Below, piece after piece: positions 10,949-22,766 of a stretch of DNA of 64,000 bases. The stretch is taken from positions 7,501-71,500 of the forward strand of contig NC_133289.1 in the NCBI RefSeq assembly GCF_005239225.2, written 5' to 3'. The notes below the pieces were generated by a model that worked only from the letters and a program-made list of their open reading frames with translations, was not told where the DNA came from and did no database searches. Source of the stretch: Populus alba. Taxonomy: Eukaryota; Streptophyta; Magnoliopsida; Malpighiales; Salicaceae. The first letter of the stretch is position 1. Each line of letters opens with the position of its first letter. Position numbers and translations under genes: made by a program.

Positions 10949-11454
10949 AAGGTTGGGCATGGACACCAAATGTTTGGGTGAGAAATTATAAATTTAGTCC
11001 TTTAACAATGCAAAAAAATTGGGATTCAAGTTTTTTTGGTGAAGAAATTTCAAGAAGGAGGAGGGTATTTTTCTTGATTATGGTTGGCCTTAGAGGGAAG
11101 ATGGAGAGAGAGAGAGAGAGAGGAAAGTTCGGTCAAGGAGGAAGAAACTCAAAGGGGACTAAGTTAAGGAGAAGAAAAAGAAGAGAAAAATAAGCAAGAA
11201 CACCCTAGGCTTTTTTAAATTCGTGAGGTAAGAAAATTTTCCTTGTTTCCACCCTGGTTTGAATGGATATTGCTAGAAGGAATGAAATCGTCAAATGTGA
11301 AGCCCTAGGGCATTGACATATACTGATTTTGGAACCTAATGAAACATAAAAAAACACATTAGATGAAATAGTTGTTTTAGATGTTAAAAGAATGCATGAA
11401 AAATTCTTCTTTAATTATACAGCCTATGAATTCAAGTCTGGACAAAATTGGTTT
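10949..11454. other. Spacer with a short GA repeat
   Basis: The region contains a (GA)n tract at about 11104-11122. A 71-codon open frame across it (10978-11193) is low-complexity lysine/arginine and is not a supported gene. Nothing else was recognised. Confidence 0.5.
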
Positions 11455-11935
11455 TTGACTTCCAATTATGTTTGAGAGCTGCTACTAATGTATTTTGATG
11501 AATATTCCTCATGGATATTGTGTATAAACGTATTACCTTTCAATGAAAATAGAGTTTGATTTATTTGGAGCTATTGAACTCCAAATATGAACAAAATACC
11601 AAGGTAAGGTCATGCTGCAAACTACTAGACAGAATTGTTGTTTGACTTTCAATTATGTTTTAGAGCTGTTGTTGATGTATTTTGATGAATATTCCTCATT
11701 GATATTGTGTATAAATGTGTTACCTTTCAATGGAAACATAGTTTGCTTTATTTGGAGTTATAGAACTCCAAATATGAATAGAATACCAAGGTAAGGTCAT
11801 GCTGCAAACTACTAGACGAAATTGTTGTCTGACTTTCAATTATGTTTGAGAGCTGCTACTGATGTATTTTGATGAATATTTCTCATGCATAATGTGTATA
11901 AACGTGTTACATTTTAGTGCACTCGTAGGGGGTGC
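11455..11935. repeat. Tandem array, about 187-bp period, 2.6 copies
   Basis: Three successive copies begin with TTGACTTCCAATTATGTTT (about 11456), TTGACTTTCAATTATGTTT (about 11642) and CTGACTTTCAATTATGTTT (about 11829). Each continues with AGAGCTG.T.CT.ATGTATTTTGATGAATAT. The first two copies are followed by CCAAGGTAAGGTCATGCTGC. Divergence between copies is about 10%. Such arrays often sit within retroelement leader or spacer regions. The function is unknown. Confidence 0.85.
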
Positions 11936-11989
11936 TGACAGCTGCAGGGATTGGTATGGCCTTTGTAATCTCATGAATCTCCTTGCCTT

Positions 11990-12690
11990 TTTCAATAGGT
12001 GCTGCTAACCTTGGTTCAGGACATACATGACCAAATAGACAACATTTACCACACCTTGGAGGCTTCCATTTATACTCTACCTATATGAAGATAGGTTCCA
12101 CAGAGAGGGGGATTTCAATTTCAAACTGGTAGATGAGTGAAAGGCCCGCATCAATCTATATACACACTCTTGCATAGTCCAAGCGAGTGCTGTTAAAGGT
12201 TTGTTCATCACAGGACAGAGGGCGGCCTGCCATGCTAGCTGTAAGGCTAAAACCTACTTTGGAATAGAGAGGAAATGGCAGACCATGCAACCATATCCAT
12301 ATTGGGAGCTTCGTTATCTTGTTCTTATCAAAAAAAAAATAAGGGTGCCATTGCTGCAAGATTATGGCTTTTCCCCTAAATATCCAAGGTCCCTTCTCCA
12401 ATACTCCATACATGGCAGCTACAGTGCTAAATCTGAAAATCATAAAGCCACCGGCTGTAGTCATAACATTTTCCAGCCCATGATTCTTCCAGACTCTAGT
12501 AGCGATCATGTTGGCAGTGTGGTAGTTCATTTTAAATCCAAGGCAGAAGCCAACCATGCATTTATTCCATTTTCTGAGTTGGGTTCCACAAGTCTATCTG
12601 GGATGGAGTCTAACGAGAACCTTGTGGTAGTGTCAGTTACTCTAACTCTCTCAGCCCAAAAGCCTGAGGGGGGTGAGGGAGGTTTCTAGA
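11990..12690 (-). pseudogene. Decayed DUF4283 / zinc-knuckle gene, copy 1
   Basis: On the minus strand the frame over 12156-12557 (133 codons) matches the DUF4283 domain found in plant LINE ORF1 proteins. It has the block GGFMIFRFSTVAAMYGVLEK, the motif GPWIFRGKAIILQQW, then PIWIWLHGLPFPLYS and the end LDYARVCI. Earlier codons of the same protein extend to about 12690 in a broken frame. Downstream, at 12030-12060, another frame carries a zinc knuckle (PPRCGKCCLFGHVC) after a stop or frameshift. The LINE ORF1 protein would bind element RNA. Here it is interrupted, with no ORF2 nearby, so it is a relic. Confidence 0.75.
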
Positions 12691-13349
12691 ATCTGCAAGG
12701 GGTGCTTATGCTTTGGCAAGGAAAGCATGGGAGGGCTATATGACTACTTTTAGATGTTAGGGTCCTATGGAGTTTGAGGTGGTTTTTTGGTTGGGGGGCC
12801 TTGGGATGTGTTTGTGGGATTTTTTTTAGGTAGGGAGGCGGCTGGTGGCGGCTATAGTTAAGCAAGGGAAGAAAATCATGAAGCTGAGGAAAAAAAAAGT
12901 AGGGGAAGGTAGGGGGTGTTCTGCGGGCAGAACTTTGTTTGGGGAGAACTTCTAAATGGTGGGTTATTTCAAAGATCTACATGGCCAATTTGTAGAAGAG
13001 GTTAAGGCATACAACATATTTGAAGATGGAGGCGATCCAATGGTGGCCGGAGAAGATATTGTTGCGGCAGCCTAGTCTCTCACTAGTCTCCAATTCCAGA
13101 CCTTCTCTCATTAAAACTCAGATTTCCCCCCTCATTAACCCTAAACTCTAATATTTTTTTGGAATAAAAGTTAAGTTGTAAATATCTAAAAAATTATGTG
13201 ATACGAGAGGTATACCCCAAGTATTACAAAGGACATGAAAGGTCAACAAAAAGGAAACAAGCTTGTACGTCAAATAAAAACATACAAAGCAACATAAACC
13301 GTTCAGCCGGTTGATATAGAAATAATCAAAACTCATGTAAGATCACCGC
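12691..13349. other. Spacer between two DUF4283 relics
   Basis: G-rich then AT-rich sequence without a coding pattern. The part directly upstream of copy 1 (12690-13140) could be its former 5' leader, since it ends in CCCTAAACTCT-like sequence. The 62-codon minus frame at 13148-13336 is not supported by any domain. Confidence 0.4.
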
Positions 13350-14600
13350 TCAACTGGAAGGTAAAAACGATGGTGCCACACGATGAGTAGCTGCCTGAGT
13401 TTTCATCTCGGGGATATCCTTATTCTTTTTCCTCCTGGTAACAATAGTAAATCCATTGTCATCACATCCAACAGATTGTGTAGCAGATAGAGATTTTGGA
13501 GGACGTGCTCGAGATGGTGTCATCTTAGGTAAATCTATGGTAGGTACCCGAGATGAAGAACTGGTTTCAAAAGAAGATGGCAAAGACATTTGTTTACTAG
13601 TAGTGCACACATGCAATTCTAGTGAAGATATCTTAACATGGTCATTTGTGGATAGTGGAGGAGTTATCGAATTAGCATCCCCAAGATCAGATGGCTTCAA
13701 CTGACTCTTAGTTGAGATATTAGAGGCTGAAGAATCTGAGACTTTAGAGGACATCTCATATGTGTTTGTGGCAAGGGAGGTAATGGCATTACCTTGACCC
13801 TGATGACTAGGAGATGCATCACTGTTAACCTATTTATCATCTATGTTTATGGCAGGTGAGTCATTACCTTTACCCTGATTACTAAGAGAGGCGTCACTAT
13901 TAACCTGCGTATTAGCTGAAAGCTTACATGAGTGACCAAAAACTTGGCACTTTTCACATCTCTTCGGCTTCCATTCATAGTTCACATGAACTTCCCTGAT
14001 AGTAGTGGAGATTTCAAGTTCAAATTTATGGATAAATGGTAGAGATGCATCTACCTCCACACACAACCGCGCGTAATCTAAGTACTTGCATCCAAGTGTC
14101 AACTCATTACAAAAGAGTGGTTGGCCCACCATATTGGCTACCTCATTTAAATCCTTATTTGTTTATAAAGGAAAAGGTAGATCATATATCAGAATCCATA
14201 TTGGAATTTTGGTGATCTTGTTCATGTCAAAGACAAACCTAGAATGCCATTTCTAAAGAATAATGGCTTTCTCACCAAACATCTAAGGACCATTTTCAAT
14301 GACCTTTTGTAGTTCATCTTCTGTTTTGAAACGAAACATTGTAAATCCATTGGCGAAGGATGTCATATCCTCAAGGCCAAACCTCTTCTATATTCTGTGA
14401 GAAATTGAATTCATAATAGAATAAAAAAGCTTAAAACTAGGAAAAAAAAACCTACTAGGCAACAATGCCACACCGTAAAAGAATTCTCCCATAATCCCTT
14501 AGTCATTTTAAGACGAGAGCCAACCGGCTTACAAGGGATGGGGTCAAAAGTGCATTGAGTGTGAGAGTCGGTAACTCTTATCTTAACGGACCAAAAACTC
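13350..14600 (-). pseudogene. Decayed DUF4283 / zinc-knuckle gene, copy 2
   Basis: This is a second, diverged copy of the same protein type on the same strand. The frame 13830-14132 reads GQPLFCNELTLGCKYLDYAR, followed by the zinc knuckle KRCEKCQVFGHSCK. The serine/threonine-rich C-terminal part continues in the frame 13350-13754 (ending near NGFTIVTRRKKNKD, a motif common in these proteins). Upstream, about 14140-14560, weaker matches to the DUF4283 core (KIPIWILIYDLPFPL) contain stops. Several frame breaks show that it is not functional. Two relics of one family in tandem suggest either two insertions or a duplication. Confidence 0.7.
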
Positions 14601-14772
14601 GAGGGGGGGTTGGTCGGGTAAAGGTTGGGGAGGTTGTGTTTTGGTGTTAGTTTATGGGATGTTTAGTGGTTAAAAGGGTGGTGTTGGCTTTGGGTGTTTA
14701 GGTTTTCAAATTGGAAGCATGGCAAATTCTAACAGAGCTTTAACCAATAATTATTCACCAACAATTCAAACA

Positions 14773-15148
14773 ATAGAATATCCCGACGGTTAAAAGGTAA
14801 AAACACATATTATGCAAAGCATATACAAAACTCAGCACAGTTTAATGGTTGGATCTCCACAAATTTGAATTAAACCAAAACTAACCTAAGAATGACGAGC
14901 TTCTGTTGAACATGTAGAAACCTTTGTTAGAGGATTTATTTCTAATATCCACTATTCAAAATAGAATATCCCGACGATTAAAAGGTAAAAACACATATTA
15001 TGCAAAGCATATACAAAACTCAGCACAGTTTAATGGTTGGATCTCCACAAATTTGAATTAAACCAAAACTAACCTAAGAATGACGAGCTTTTGTTGAACA
15101 TGTAGAAACCTTTGTTAGAGGATTTATTTCTAATATCCAATATTCAAA
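14773..15148. repeat. Tandem duplication, 188 bp, two nearly identical copies
   Basis: The unit starting ATAGAATATCCCGACG occurs at 14773 and again at 14961. The two copies differ at only a few bases (for example ACGGTT/ACGATT and CTTCTG/CTTTTG). High identity indicates recent duplication compared with the neighbouring arrays. No coding sequence lies within it. Confidence 0.95.
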
Positions 15149-15582
15149 ATATGTATCACAACTAGGTGCATCACATATCCAAAAATAACCTTTATCCAAC
15201 TGTAGACGAAGGAGAAATAGGCTGGCGACTCTAACTATTCCAAAAGGGATTTTTCCAGAAATCTTCAAACGGTCAGATTTCATGGGAGGTATCAAATATG
15301 GGCGATCCCTCTGGTTAGAATATAAGAAATATAGAGACGCACAACATACCCAAAAATAGGCTTGATCCAACGGTAAAACAAAAAGAAATCAACTAGCAAC
15401 TCTGACAAGTCAATAGGGGTTTCCAGAAAATTTCAAATGGTTAGATTTCTTAAACAGCGACAGATATGGACGATCTCTCTTGTCAGGAAGTAGACAATAA
15501 TGGATGCCGGTGATATGGTTGTCGAAGCACCACCTCTTTGTATCTTTCCTCTCTAACCTCTCTCTAGCTTCTCTCTCTCTCC
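15149..15582. repeat. Diverged tandem repeat, period about 170 bp
   Basis: ATCCAAAAATAACCTTTATCCAAC (split here as ATCCAAAAATAACC, about 15177) recurs as ACCCAAAAATAGGC (about 15348). Both are followed by a GACTCT/CTCTGAC and TTTCCAGAAA..TTCAAA..GT.AGATTTC block. The copies are much more diverged than the adjacent 188-bp pair. Similar wording occurs in long untranslated parts of plant retroelements, but the origin is not established. Confidence 0.6.
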
Positions 15583-16018
15583 CTAAACCCTAAAACATAA
15601 ACCTAAACCTTAAACCCAAACCAAAACCCAAACCTTAACCCTAAACTCGAGCCTGAATCCGAAAACCCAAACCCTAAACCCCAACCTCCAATCTCCATAA
15701 ACCCTAACCCTAAACCCGAACCCAAATCTCGAACCCTAAACCCGAAATCCCAACCTCCAACCCCAAACCTAAAACCCCAACCTTCAAACCCCAAATCATA
15801 AACCCTATAATCCTAAAACCCTAAATTTAAACCTAAAACCCTCCAAACTCGAAGCCCTGAACCCCGAACTCGAAACCCTATACCTAAAACCTGAAAATCC
15901 AAAACCCCCAACCTTTAACCCTTAACCCCGACCCTCAAACCTCAAAACCCAAAATTGTAAACCACAAACCCTACCCCAACTCAAACCCAAATCCAAACTC
16001 AAACCCTAAACCCTAAAC
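15583..16018. repeat. Interstitial telomere-like repeat tract
   Basis: About 435 bp consist almost wholly of degenerate plant telomere units on the plus strand (CCCTAAA, with variants such as CCCAAAC, CCTAAAA and CCCGAAC). Several perfect CCCTAAACCC blocks remain. A glycine/phenylalanine-rich 63-codon frame on the minus strand is only its translation. It may be an old insertion of telomeric DNA or a rearrangement scar. Confidence 0.85.
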
Positions 16019-17835
16019 AAGTAAGAAAGGGTCAATCGTTTACCTTAATTCTTGATATCCAAGCTCTTGAGAAGTCAAGTTTCTTTTTGAATGCTTCTCT
16101 TACAACTCCCAACCAAACAACATTATTACTCAAACCATAAATTAAATTGAATCACTAGCATATCCATACTATACATCTCATATTGCCTATTTATATTTAA
16201 ACATATAATCCTCTCGTCCACAATCAAATTCTTAATTTCAACAATTTCATATACCAATCATCACTTTTAACTTTCCATACATGATAATTTTAAACCATTA
16301 GTTAGCTTCCCATTCAAACTTACCATTAACTCATACAACAATTAAGACAATGCATGTTTAATTACTTCTCAAGTTTCATAAAATTTCCCAAAATAACCAT
16401 TTAGCCAATTATCACAATAATTCATCATTTGCCTTATCTTTCTCAATTTATCTCTCAAACATATAAATTCCCATACTAAACAAATTCAATAATATACTTT
16501 TCTATTTAAAACAAAAGCCTAAGTTTCCAAGGTCTCATTCTCACACTTTACAAACACTACAACACCTCACACTTACTCATTACTCATTAAATGAACATGT
16601 CATATTACCAACTTTTCATTTTTCATTTTTTTCATTTTATATAATCATCCCAGGTACACATATAATAAACTACATTAAAGCATCCCAAAAACATTCTCAC
16701 ACAAACCTAACATCATGAAACATCAATTCTCATACAAATTTTAACAATTTTCAAGAACCTAAAAAGTCTTACATATAGGTGGCCTAAAGTGGCTAAATTT
16801 ACATGGCCTTGTTTCAATTTTTCTTTTATTTTTTCATTCCTAACATTTAATTGATATCCATATAAACCAATTACCATCAAACATAAAATTTCCCTAAAAT
16901 TTTTTCATGAACCCTAGAATTAAAATTTGGAGATTTCTTGCTCTAACTATTAATTAATCAATTGAAATCATTCTCATACTAATTTCAAACCCAACACAAC
17001 ATTCCAATCAAAACAACTTTATAAATCAAACTTCAAGAATCAAAGGATTCTCCAAACTAATAATTAAACTTACCGAAACTTGAAATCTATAGGTTAAAAA
17101 CTCTTACCACCACCAAAAACACTAAATAAAAGGTGTTTCTTGCCAAATTCTTCATAAAATTACTCATTTTGTTCCAAATCCTTACCTTTTCTTTCAAAAC
17201 TCACCACTCCCAAGCTCTAAATCTCTTCAAAGTTACTAATTTATGTGGTTTCTCTTCCTAAATTTAGCTAAAAATCACTCTATTATGCTCCCAAATTGAG
17301 AAAACAAGAGAATCTTTGGAGGACATGAGAAACATTTTGGTCTCTCTTCTTTATAGTTATTGCCAACTAGTTATAAAGAAGGGTTTTTTTTTCTATTTTA
17401 TTAAGAATATGTCCCTCTTTTATACATCATTGTTAATTTCTAAATAGTTCTACTTGGTGCTGGTAATTTGTACAATCTTTTTCACATCCGATCAATTACA
17501 AATTTTAACCTAAGATAAAACAATATGTCAGAAGATCCCTCGTAAAATTTCAACTCGATCCAACTATTAAATTGAGAAATATGTTTAATAACATAAAACT
17601 TGACAATAGGTACTTTTTATACCAAAAATCTGAATTTTTATACTGCTTTATCTACTTAAATCATCCAGATACTTTTCTAAATATTTTCACCCTAAATGTA
17701 TAAAAATTCTTTGTATTTATCACTAATTTATCAATTTTTAGGCTACGGGTCTACATTGTACCCTTTATGTTTGTTGGGTCATATTTTCCAGATTCAAATG
17801 CATTTTTATATACCGAGTTTAACTGACATGGGCCC
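16019..17835 (-). mobile_element. LTR-like retroelement sequence, probably Gypsy-derived
   Basis: There is no open frame. Read on the minus strand, 17400-16980 resembles a retroelement LTR or leader: CTATAAAGAAGAGAGACC (a TATA-like box near 17350), then about 300 bp of gene-leader-like sequence with GGTAAG donor-like sites. The remainder is AT-rich and C-biased. The paired LTR was not found in the window, so the assignment is tentative. Confidence 0.4.
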
Positions 17836-18238
17836 CAACTGACGGGTCTACCGACCTGAGAAATCTAAGACAAATAAATATCAACTAAAGCACTAACAGG
17901 TCAACACCTACCACCCTAAGAAATCCAAGGCAAATTCCTATCGACTCGAGCAGTGATAAGCTGAGACTTATTGACTCGAGCCCCAAAGGACTGGGACCTA
18001 CAGACATGATAAAATCAAAGTAAATATCTATTGACCAGAGCAAATACCTACAGACCTAACTCCTGACGAGTGGAGACCTACCAACCCAAGAAATCCCATA
18101 CAAATACCTAAAAACCCGAGACCAAACAGGCCAACACCTATCGACCCAAATGTCGATGGTCAATAAGCTACTGACCTAATAAATCCAAAACAAATACCTG
18201 CTAACATGAGAAATCCAAGGCAAATATCTATCCACATG
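17836..18238. repeat. Degenerate minisatellite (GACC..AAATCCAA..CAAATACCTA)
   Basis: A core of roughly GACCTRAGAAATCCAA, then GGCAAATACCTAYCGACC, recurs about eight times with irregular spacing of about 45-60 bp. No protein is encoded. It separates the LTR-like region from the Gypsy relic. Confidence 0.75.
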
Positions 18239-18451
18239 GCATACATGCATTGTTAAGTTAACCATTCAAACTAGGTTCTTAATTAGAACTATAAACAAAG
18301 ACCACTGGCCCATTGACCAGTCATTTATCATGTAAGTAGTTAAAACCTTGATTTCAAAAGTCCATTTCACTTCTTTGTACACGAGTGACGAGGAGAGAAC
18401 ATAACTTGTAACTACTCTATTAACTACTCTATTAACTTTTTGTTGACGATT

Positions 18452-20637
18452 CATTCATGCGTTTAGCACCATTATGGCCCCAATTATAAAATGTCTAAAG
18501 GCTAAAGTTTTAAAATGGACTTCAGCAGAAAATACAACATTCTAGCTTATTAAATAAAAGATGACAGAGGTACCCATTCTGAAACTTCCAGATTTCTCCT
18601 AAAATTTTGAAATTTCTTGTAGTGCCTCTTAGGTGGGCATTGAAGGTGTATAAAGCCAGGATGGACACCCCATTGCATTTTACAGTGAGAAATTAAATGA
18701 CACCAAAAGAAGATACTCAACCTATGATTTAGAGTTTTATGCTCTAATTTAGACATTGAAGCATTGGCTGCCATATCTTATCCACCATGAGTTCATTTTA
18801 TTTATAGATCATAATTCATTGAAATATTTACATTCACATAACAAGTTGAGCCCCAGACATGCTAGGTGGATTAGTTTCCTGCAACAATTCAGTTTTGTAA
18901 TCAGACACAAAACTGGTCGTTAGAATAAGATAGCTAATGCATTTAGTAGAAGATAACACTATTACACTATCTTGTCAACTAACCCCTCAGGTTTTGCTTT
19001 AATGAAGAACTCTTATTCTACATATCCAAATTTCCAAAAGATATGGGAATCTCTCAACACCAAACCTCCCACTTTCATAGTAGATTACATTGTCTTGGAT
19101 GGGTATTTAACTAAAGGAGGTTGTATCTGCATCAAAAGGATCAATATGTGAGTTTATCATTTAATAATTACATGATAGAGGATCTGTAGGACACTTTGGT
19201 CAGGACAAGACATATTCATTGGTTGCTTATCAATTTTACTGGCCAAGTATGCTAAAGGATGTTAATATTATTGTGAATAAATGCAGGATCTGTCAACTGA
19301 ATAAAGGAAATAAGACTAATGTTGGTCTTTATACTCCCTTACCAATCTCACATCAACCATGGCTTGAGTTGAGCATGGATTTTGTCTTAGGACTTCCTAG
19401 GACAGTTCGGGGGCATGATTCCATTATGGTGGTTGTGCATCGGTTCTAAAAAATGGCACATTTTGTTCCCTGCAAGAAGACTTTTGATGCCTCCCATATT
19501 GAATCTTTGTTTCTAAAAGATATTATACGACTGCATGGCCTTCCATTATCTATTGTCTCCGACAGGGATGTTAAGTTTGTTAGCTATTTTTGGAAGACAT
19601 TATAGGCTAAGTTAGGGACAAAACTCCTTTTTTCTAGTGCCTTCCACCCTCAAACCAATTGCCAAACTGAACTAATTAATAGAAGTCTTGGTAATCTTTT
19701 ATGGTGTTTAACCAATAAGCATGGAATCAACTGGGATTTAGTTCTGCCTCAAGTAGAATTTACCTACAATAACTTTGTAAATCAGACTACAAGGCACACA
19801 CCTTTTGAGTTAGTATATGGATTGCACCCCAAAGTACCTACTGACACCATTTCTCTACCATTACCTCAGAAAACTAGTGAAGGCGGCCTAGATTTTGCAA
19901 CATTTATGTCCTTATTACATAGCAGCGTCAGATGTAAAATGGCAGAGCAAGTGGTTAAGCATACTGAACATGCAAATCATTATAGAAAGGAAGTGCATAT
20001 TGTAGAAGGAGATCTAGTATTGATAAGATTATGGCTAGAGAGGTTTCCCTATAGAACTTATAGCAAATTACATGCTCGTATGGGTGGTCCATTTAAAATC
20101 TTGAAGAAATTGGGAGTCAATGCTTCTTTGGTTGATTTGCCACCAGAGTTTCGATTTAGTCCCATTTTCAATATTCTAGATCTAACGACATGCCATAGCC
20201 TTCCATCAGTTCTTAAAGACCAACCTGCACCATCAACAATCCCTCTAGTTGTTCATGCACTAGAAATCGTGAATTGTATTTTAACATAACAATACGTTTC
20301 CAATAGAATGGGAGGCTATAATAAATTCTTAGTTTAATGGGCATCCAAATCACAATCAGAAGTCGTATGGGTACATGAGAAAGAAATCCAACGTTTGAAT
20401 CCTTAGTTACTTCACGATTATATTCAACAATACTTGCTTGAGGCAAGTTGCTTAGGGAATGAGGAAATTGATGCAAGTTCGGGTATTCCAAGTGACAACA
20501 CTCTAGTCCAAAGCAAGCATAAAGCCATAACAACTGACAGGGATCAAGCTAATTCAAGTAAAGGGATACATTCTATGAAGTCTACAATTCCAGTGGTACA
20601 CATTGGTAAGAAAAGGGAAGTTACAATCAATAATTGA
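18452..20637 (+). pseudogene. Ty3/Gypsy chromovirus pol relic with chromodomain
   Basis: A 5'-truncated polyprotein is broken by scattered stops. In order it shows the end of reverse transcriptase (from about 18452, APIIKCLKAKVLKW), RNase H (18571-18960; PIAFYSEKLNDTKRRYSTYD), the HHCC integrase zinc domain (about 19190-19310; CRICQLNKG), and the integrase core (19350-19830; [27 protein letters not shown], giving the D,D,E triad). A GPY/F-type region (about 20080-20190; GGPFKILKKLG) comes next. Then a chromodomain at about 20310-20430 (SEVVWVHEKEIQRLNP) marks it as a chromovirus, a group whose integrase targets chromatin. At least five in-frame stops prevent expression. Gag, protease and most of RT are missing. 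Confidence 0.9.
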
Positions 20638-20965
20638 AGATCATCTCATACTTCCAAGTTGTAGAAAAAGTTATTATAACTGTCATTATTCTTATCTTAG
20701 TAGGTAGTTATCTAGTATTAACTATAATATGTATTTCCATTTAATGTAGAATGTTTGTCTTGGTGGGTAGATTGTAATACATTTCTTGTCTTCGATGTGA
20801 TTCCAAAATGAGAGTGATTTTTTTGAATGGTGTGAGGTTACTTGTTTTATCTTTCTTGTAATCTTTATTTTCTACAATAAAACATCAGATTTCTTTCCTT
20901 TGATTAACTCTTTCTTCTGTTATCTGTTCTACTGGAACCAACATTCATGAACTTGGTTCTTCTTG
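20638..20965 (+). mobile_element. Probable 3' LTR of the chromovirus relic
   Basis: The sequence directly after the polyprotein is AT-rich and non-coding, and has AATAAAACATC (about 20876) as a possible poly(A) signal after T-rich sequence. The position is right for a 3' LTR. The 5' LTR is not in the window, so the borders cannot be confirmed. Confidence 0.4.
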
Positions 20966-22766
20966 ATATCGTTTGGCATTAACAAACACTATTAAAAGTC
21001 TTAGTAGATATAGTTTGGACATAACCTAGTAAATTGATATTATCTTCATCTTCCTCTATGTGTCAAGGGTTAAAGATCATGGAGCTCAACATGTTGAAGA
21101 TTATTGGTCTTTGGGTGCTTTATTCAAGACCTCTCTTAGGGCTCATTTTTTTAAAACATGTTGATCATCTAAGTTTGCAGTTCTCTTTAAATGGCCATAA
21201 GAGTATCACTAAAATTCGGGTCTACGATAAGTGTAAACTTTAGCTTGGACACCAAATGATCATGACATAAATGCATTCAACACTAACTTAGAAATGAAAT
21301 TGAGATCACAAATGATTCTTACAAGTGAAATCACAATATAAAAATAAAGCTTTTTTTTTTTAATATAAAGATTAATCAAGAACAAAAAACATCAATAAGA
21401 TTATAAGCATGCAATACTATATCCTTAAGTATAAATGATTAATCAAATATAAAGTCAAGGCAATGACTCACAATTATCAAAGAGGACAAGGTAATTGATA
21501 TCAATAACAAAAAAAAAAAAGAAGGTTGATGCACAAAAATTAACAAAAAAATGCAAGGTGGGATTTTTTTTATTTTTTATTTTTTGGGAATTTTCTAGGC
21601 ACAAAAATAATATTAATGATAACTCTAAATAACAAGTGCAAAACTAAAACAAATAAAATTCAATAAATTAAAAGATAGAGAGATTTACCGGCTAAATTGC
21701 TTAGGAATACGCTGGAATTTATTATCAATGATATGGCAAAGACATTGACATGGCACTGATATGGCAGTATATGATGATGATGTGGTGTTTGAGATGGCGC
21801 TGATATGACAGTCATGATGATGGTGATGTGGCAGTGTTGGGACGGAGATGGCGATGAAGTTCAAACAACGTGGTAGAGATTGGCAACATGGCTGATAAGA
21901 TGGCAAAGGTTGTGTGCGTGGTAGCTGAGGTGGAAAAAATTGATGATGTGGCAGGTAACATGTCTCTAGTGAATTTATTTGCCTGAGAAACTCTTGTTGT
22001 TGGTGTAGTTGCCGAGATCGATGGTGGAGATTTTTGAGGTGGTTGACGATTGATGGCAGGTGGCAGATCTTCCAAACAAAAGGGTTAGGTTCGGCTGGTT
22101 TGGAAAGGATGCTGGGGCCTGTTGATTTCTGAGGGAAGGAAATGCAAGGTTTGCTGGGAGAGGCTGGTTTTATCTGAGCAACGAGTGGTTCAAGGCTGTT
22201 TCTTTTTTCTTCCTTTTCTCAAATTTTGATTATAAACAGGAAAAGACAAGCCATATATATGTGCTATGCTATTTTTTATTTTATTTTTATGTTGTTGAAA
22301 GCTTATCACAAGATTTAGGAATATCAATGAATTTAAACAAGCCTATATATCATTTAATTATAAAAACAATTAAAACGGAATTCCTAAGCTTTAGTATCAA
22401 AATTAAGAAAGTTATAAATCGAGAAAAGAAAAAAGTTAAGAATTAATGCAAGAAAGAAAAAAGTTAAGAATTAAAAGTAAACAAAAACAAAAAAAAGCTA
22501 TGCAGAAAAAAGAATTCGAGAAGGGAAAAATCTGTCATTTTATTTCATCATAAAAAATTGTCTCACAAACTAAAAGGGAAAGTTATAAATCGCATAATCC
22601 TAAAACATTAAATTATTTGGTTAAGCAATCAATTAAAATTATCTAACATAAATAACTTAAATAAATAAAATAAAACAATGAAATATAAACTCATATGAAT
22701 TGAATCTCCCAACGAAAGAATAACAAGTTGGATTACCCTCCATCATCAATAATCATACGCATACAT
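20966..22766. other. Spacer with a GATGTGGCA-type minisatellite
   Basis: Mostly AT-rich. Between about 21720 and 21960 the motif GAT(A/G)TGGCA recurs irregularly. Two minus-strand open frames there (21685-21906 and 21812-22075) are serine/threonine/proline-rich translations of that repeat and are not supported as genes. About 21030-21240 has balanced composition but no recognisable domain. Confidence 0.5.

Noticed and set aside
15603..15794. A glycine/phenylalanine-rich minus-strand protein
   Set aside because: It is only the translation of the telomere-like repeat.
21685..22075. Serine/threonine/histidine-rich open frames that look like a secreted or cell-wall protein
   Set aside because: The composition follows from the GATGTGGCA-type minisatellite, and the two frames overlap on the same strand without domain support.
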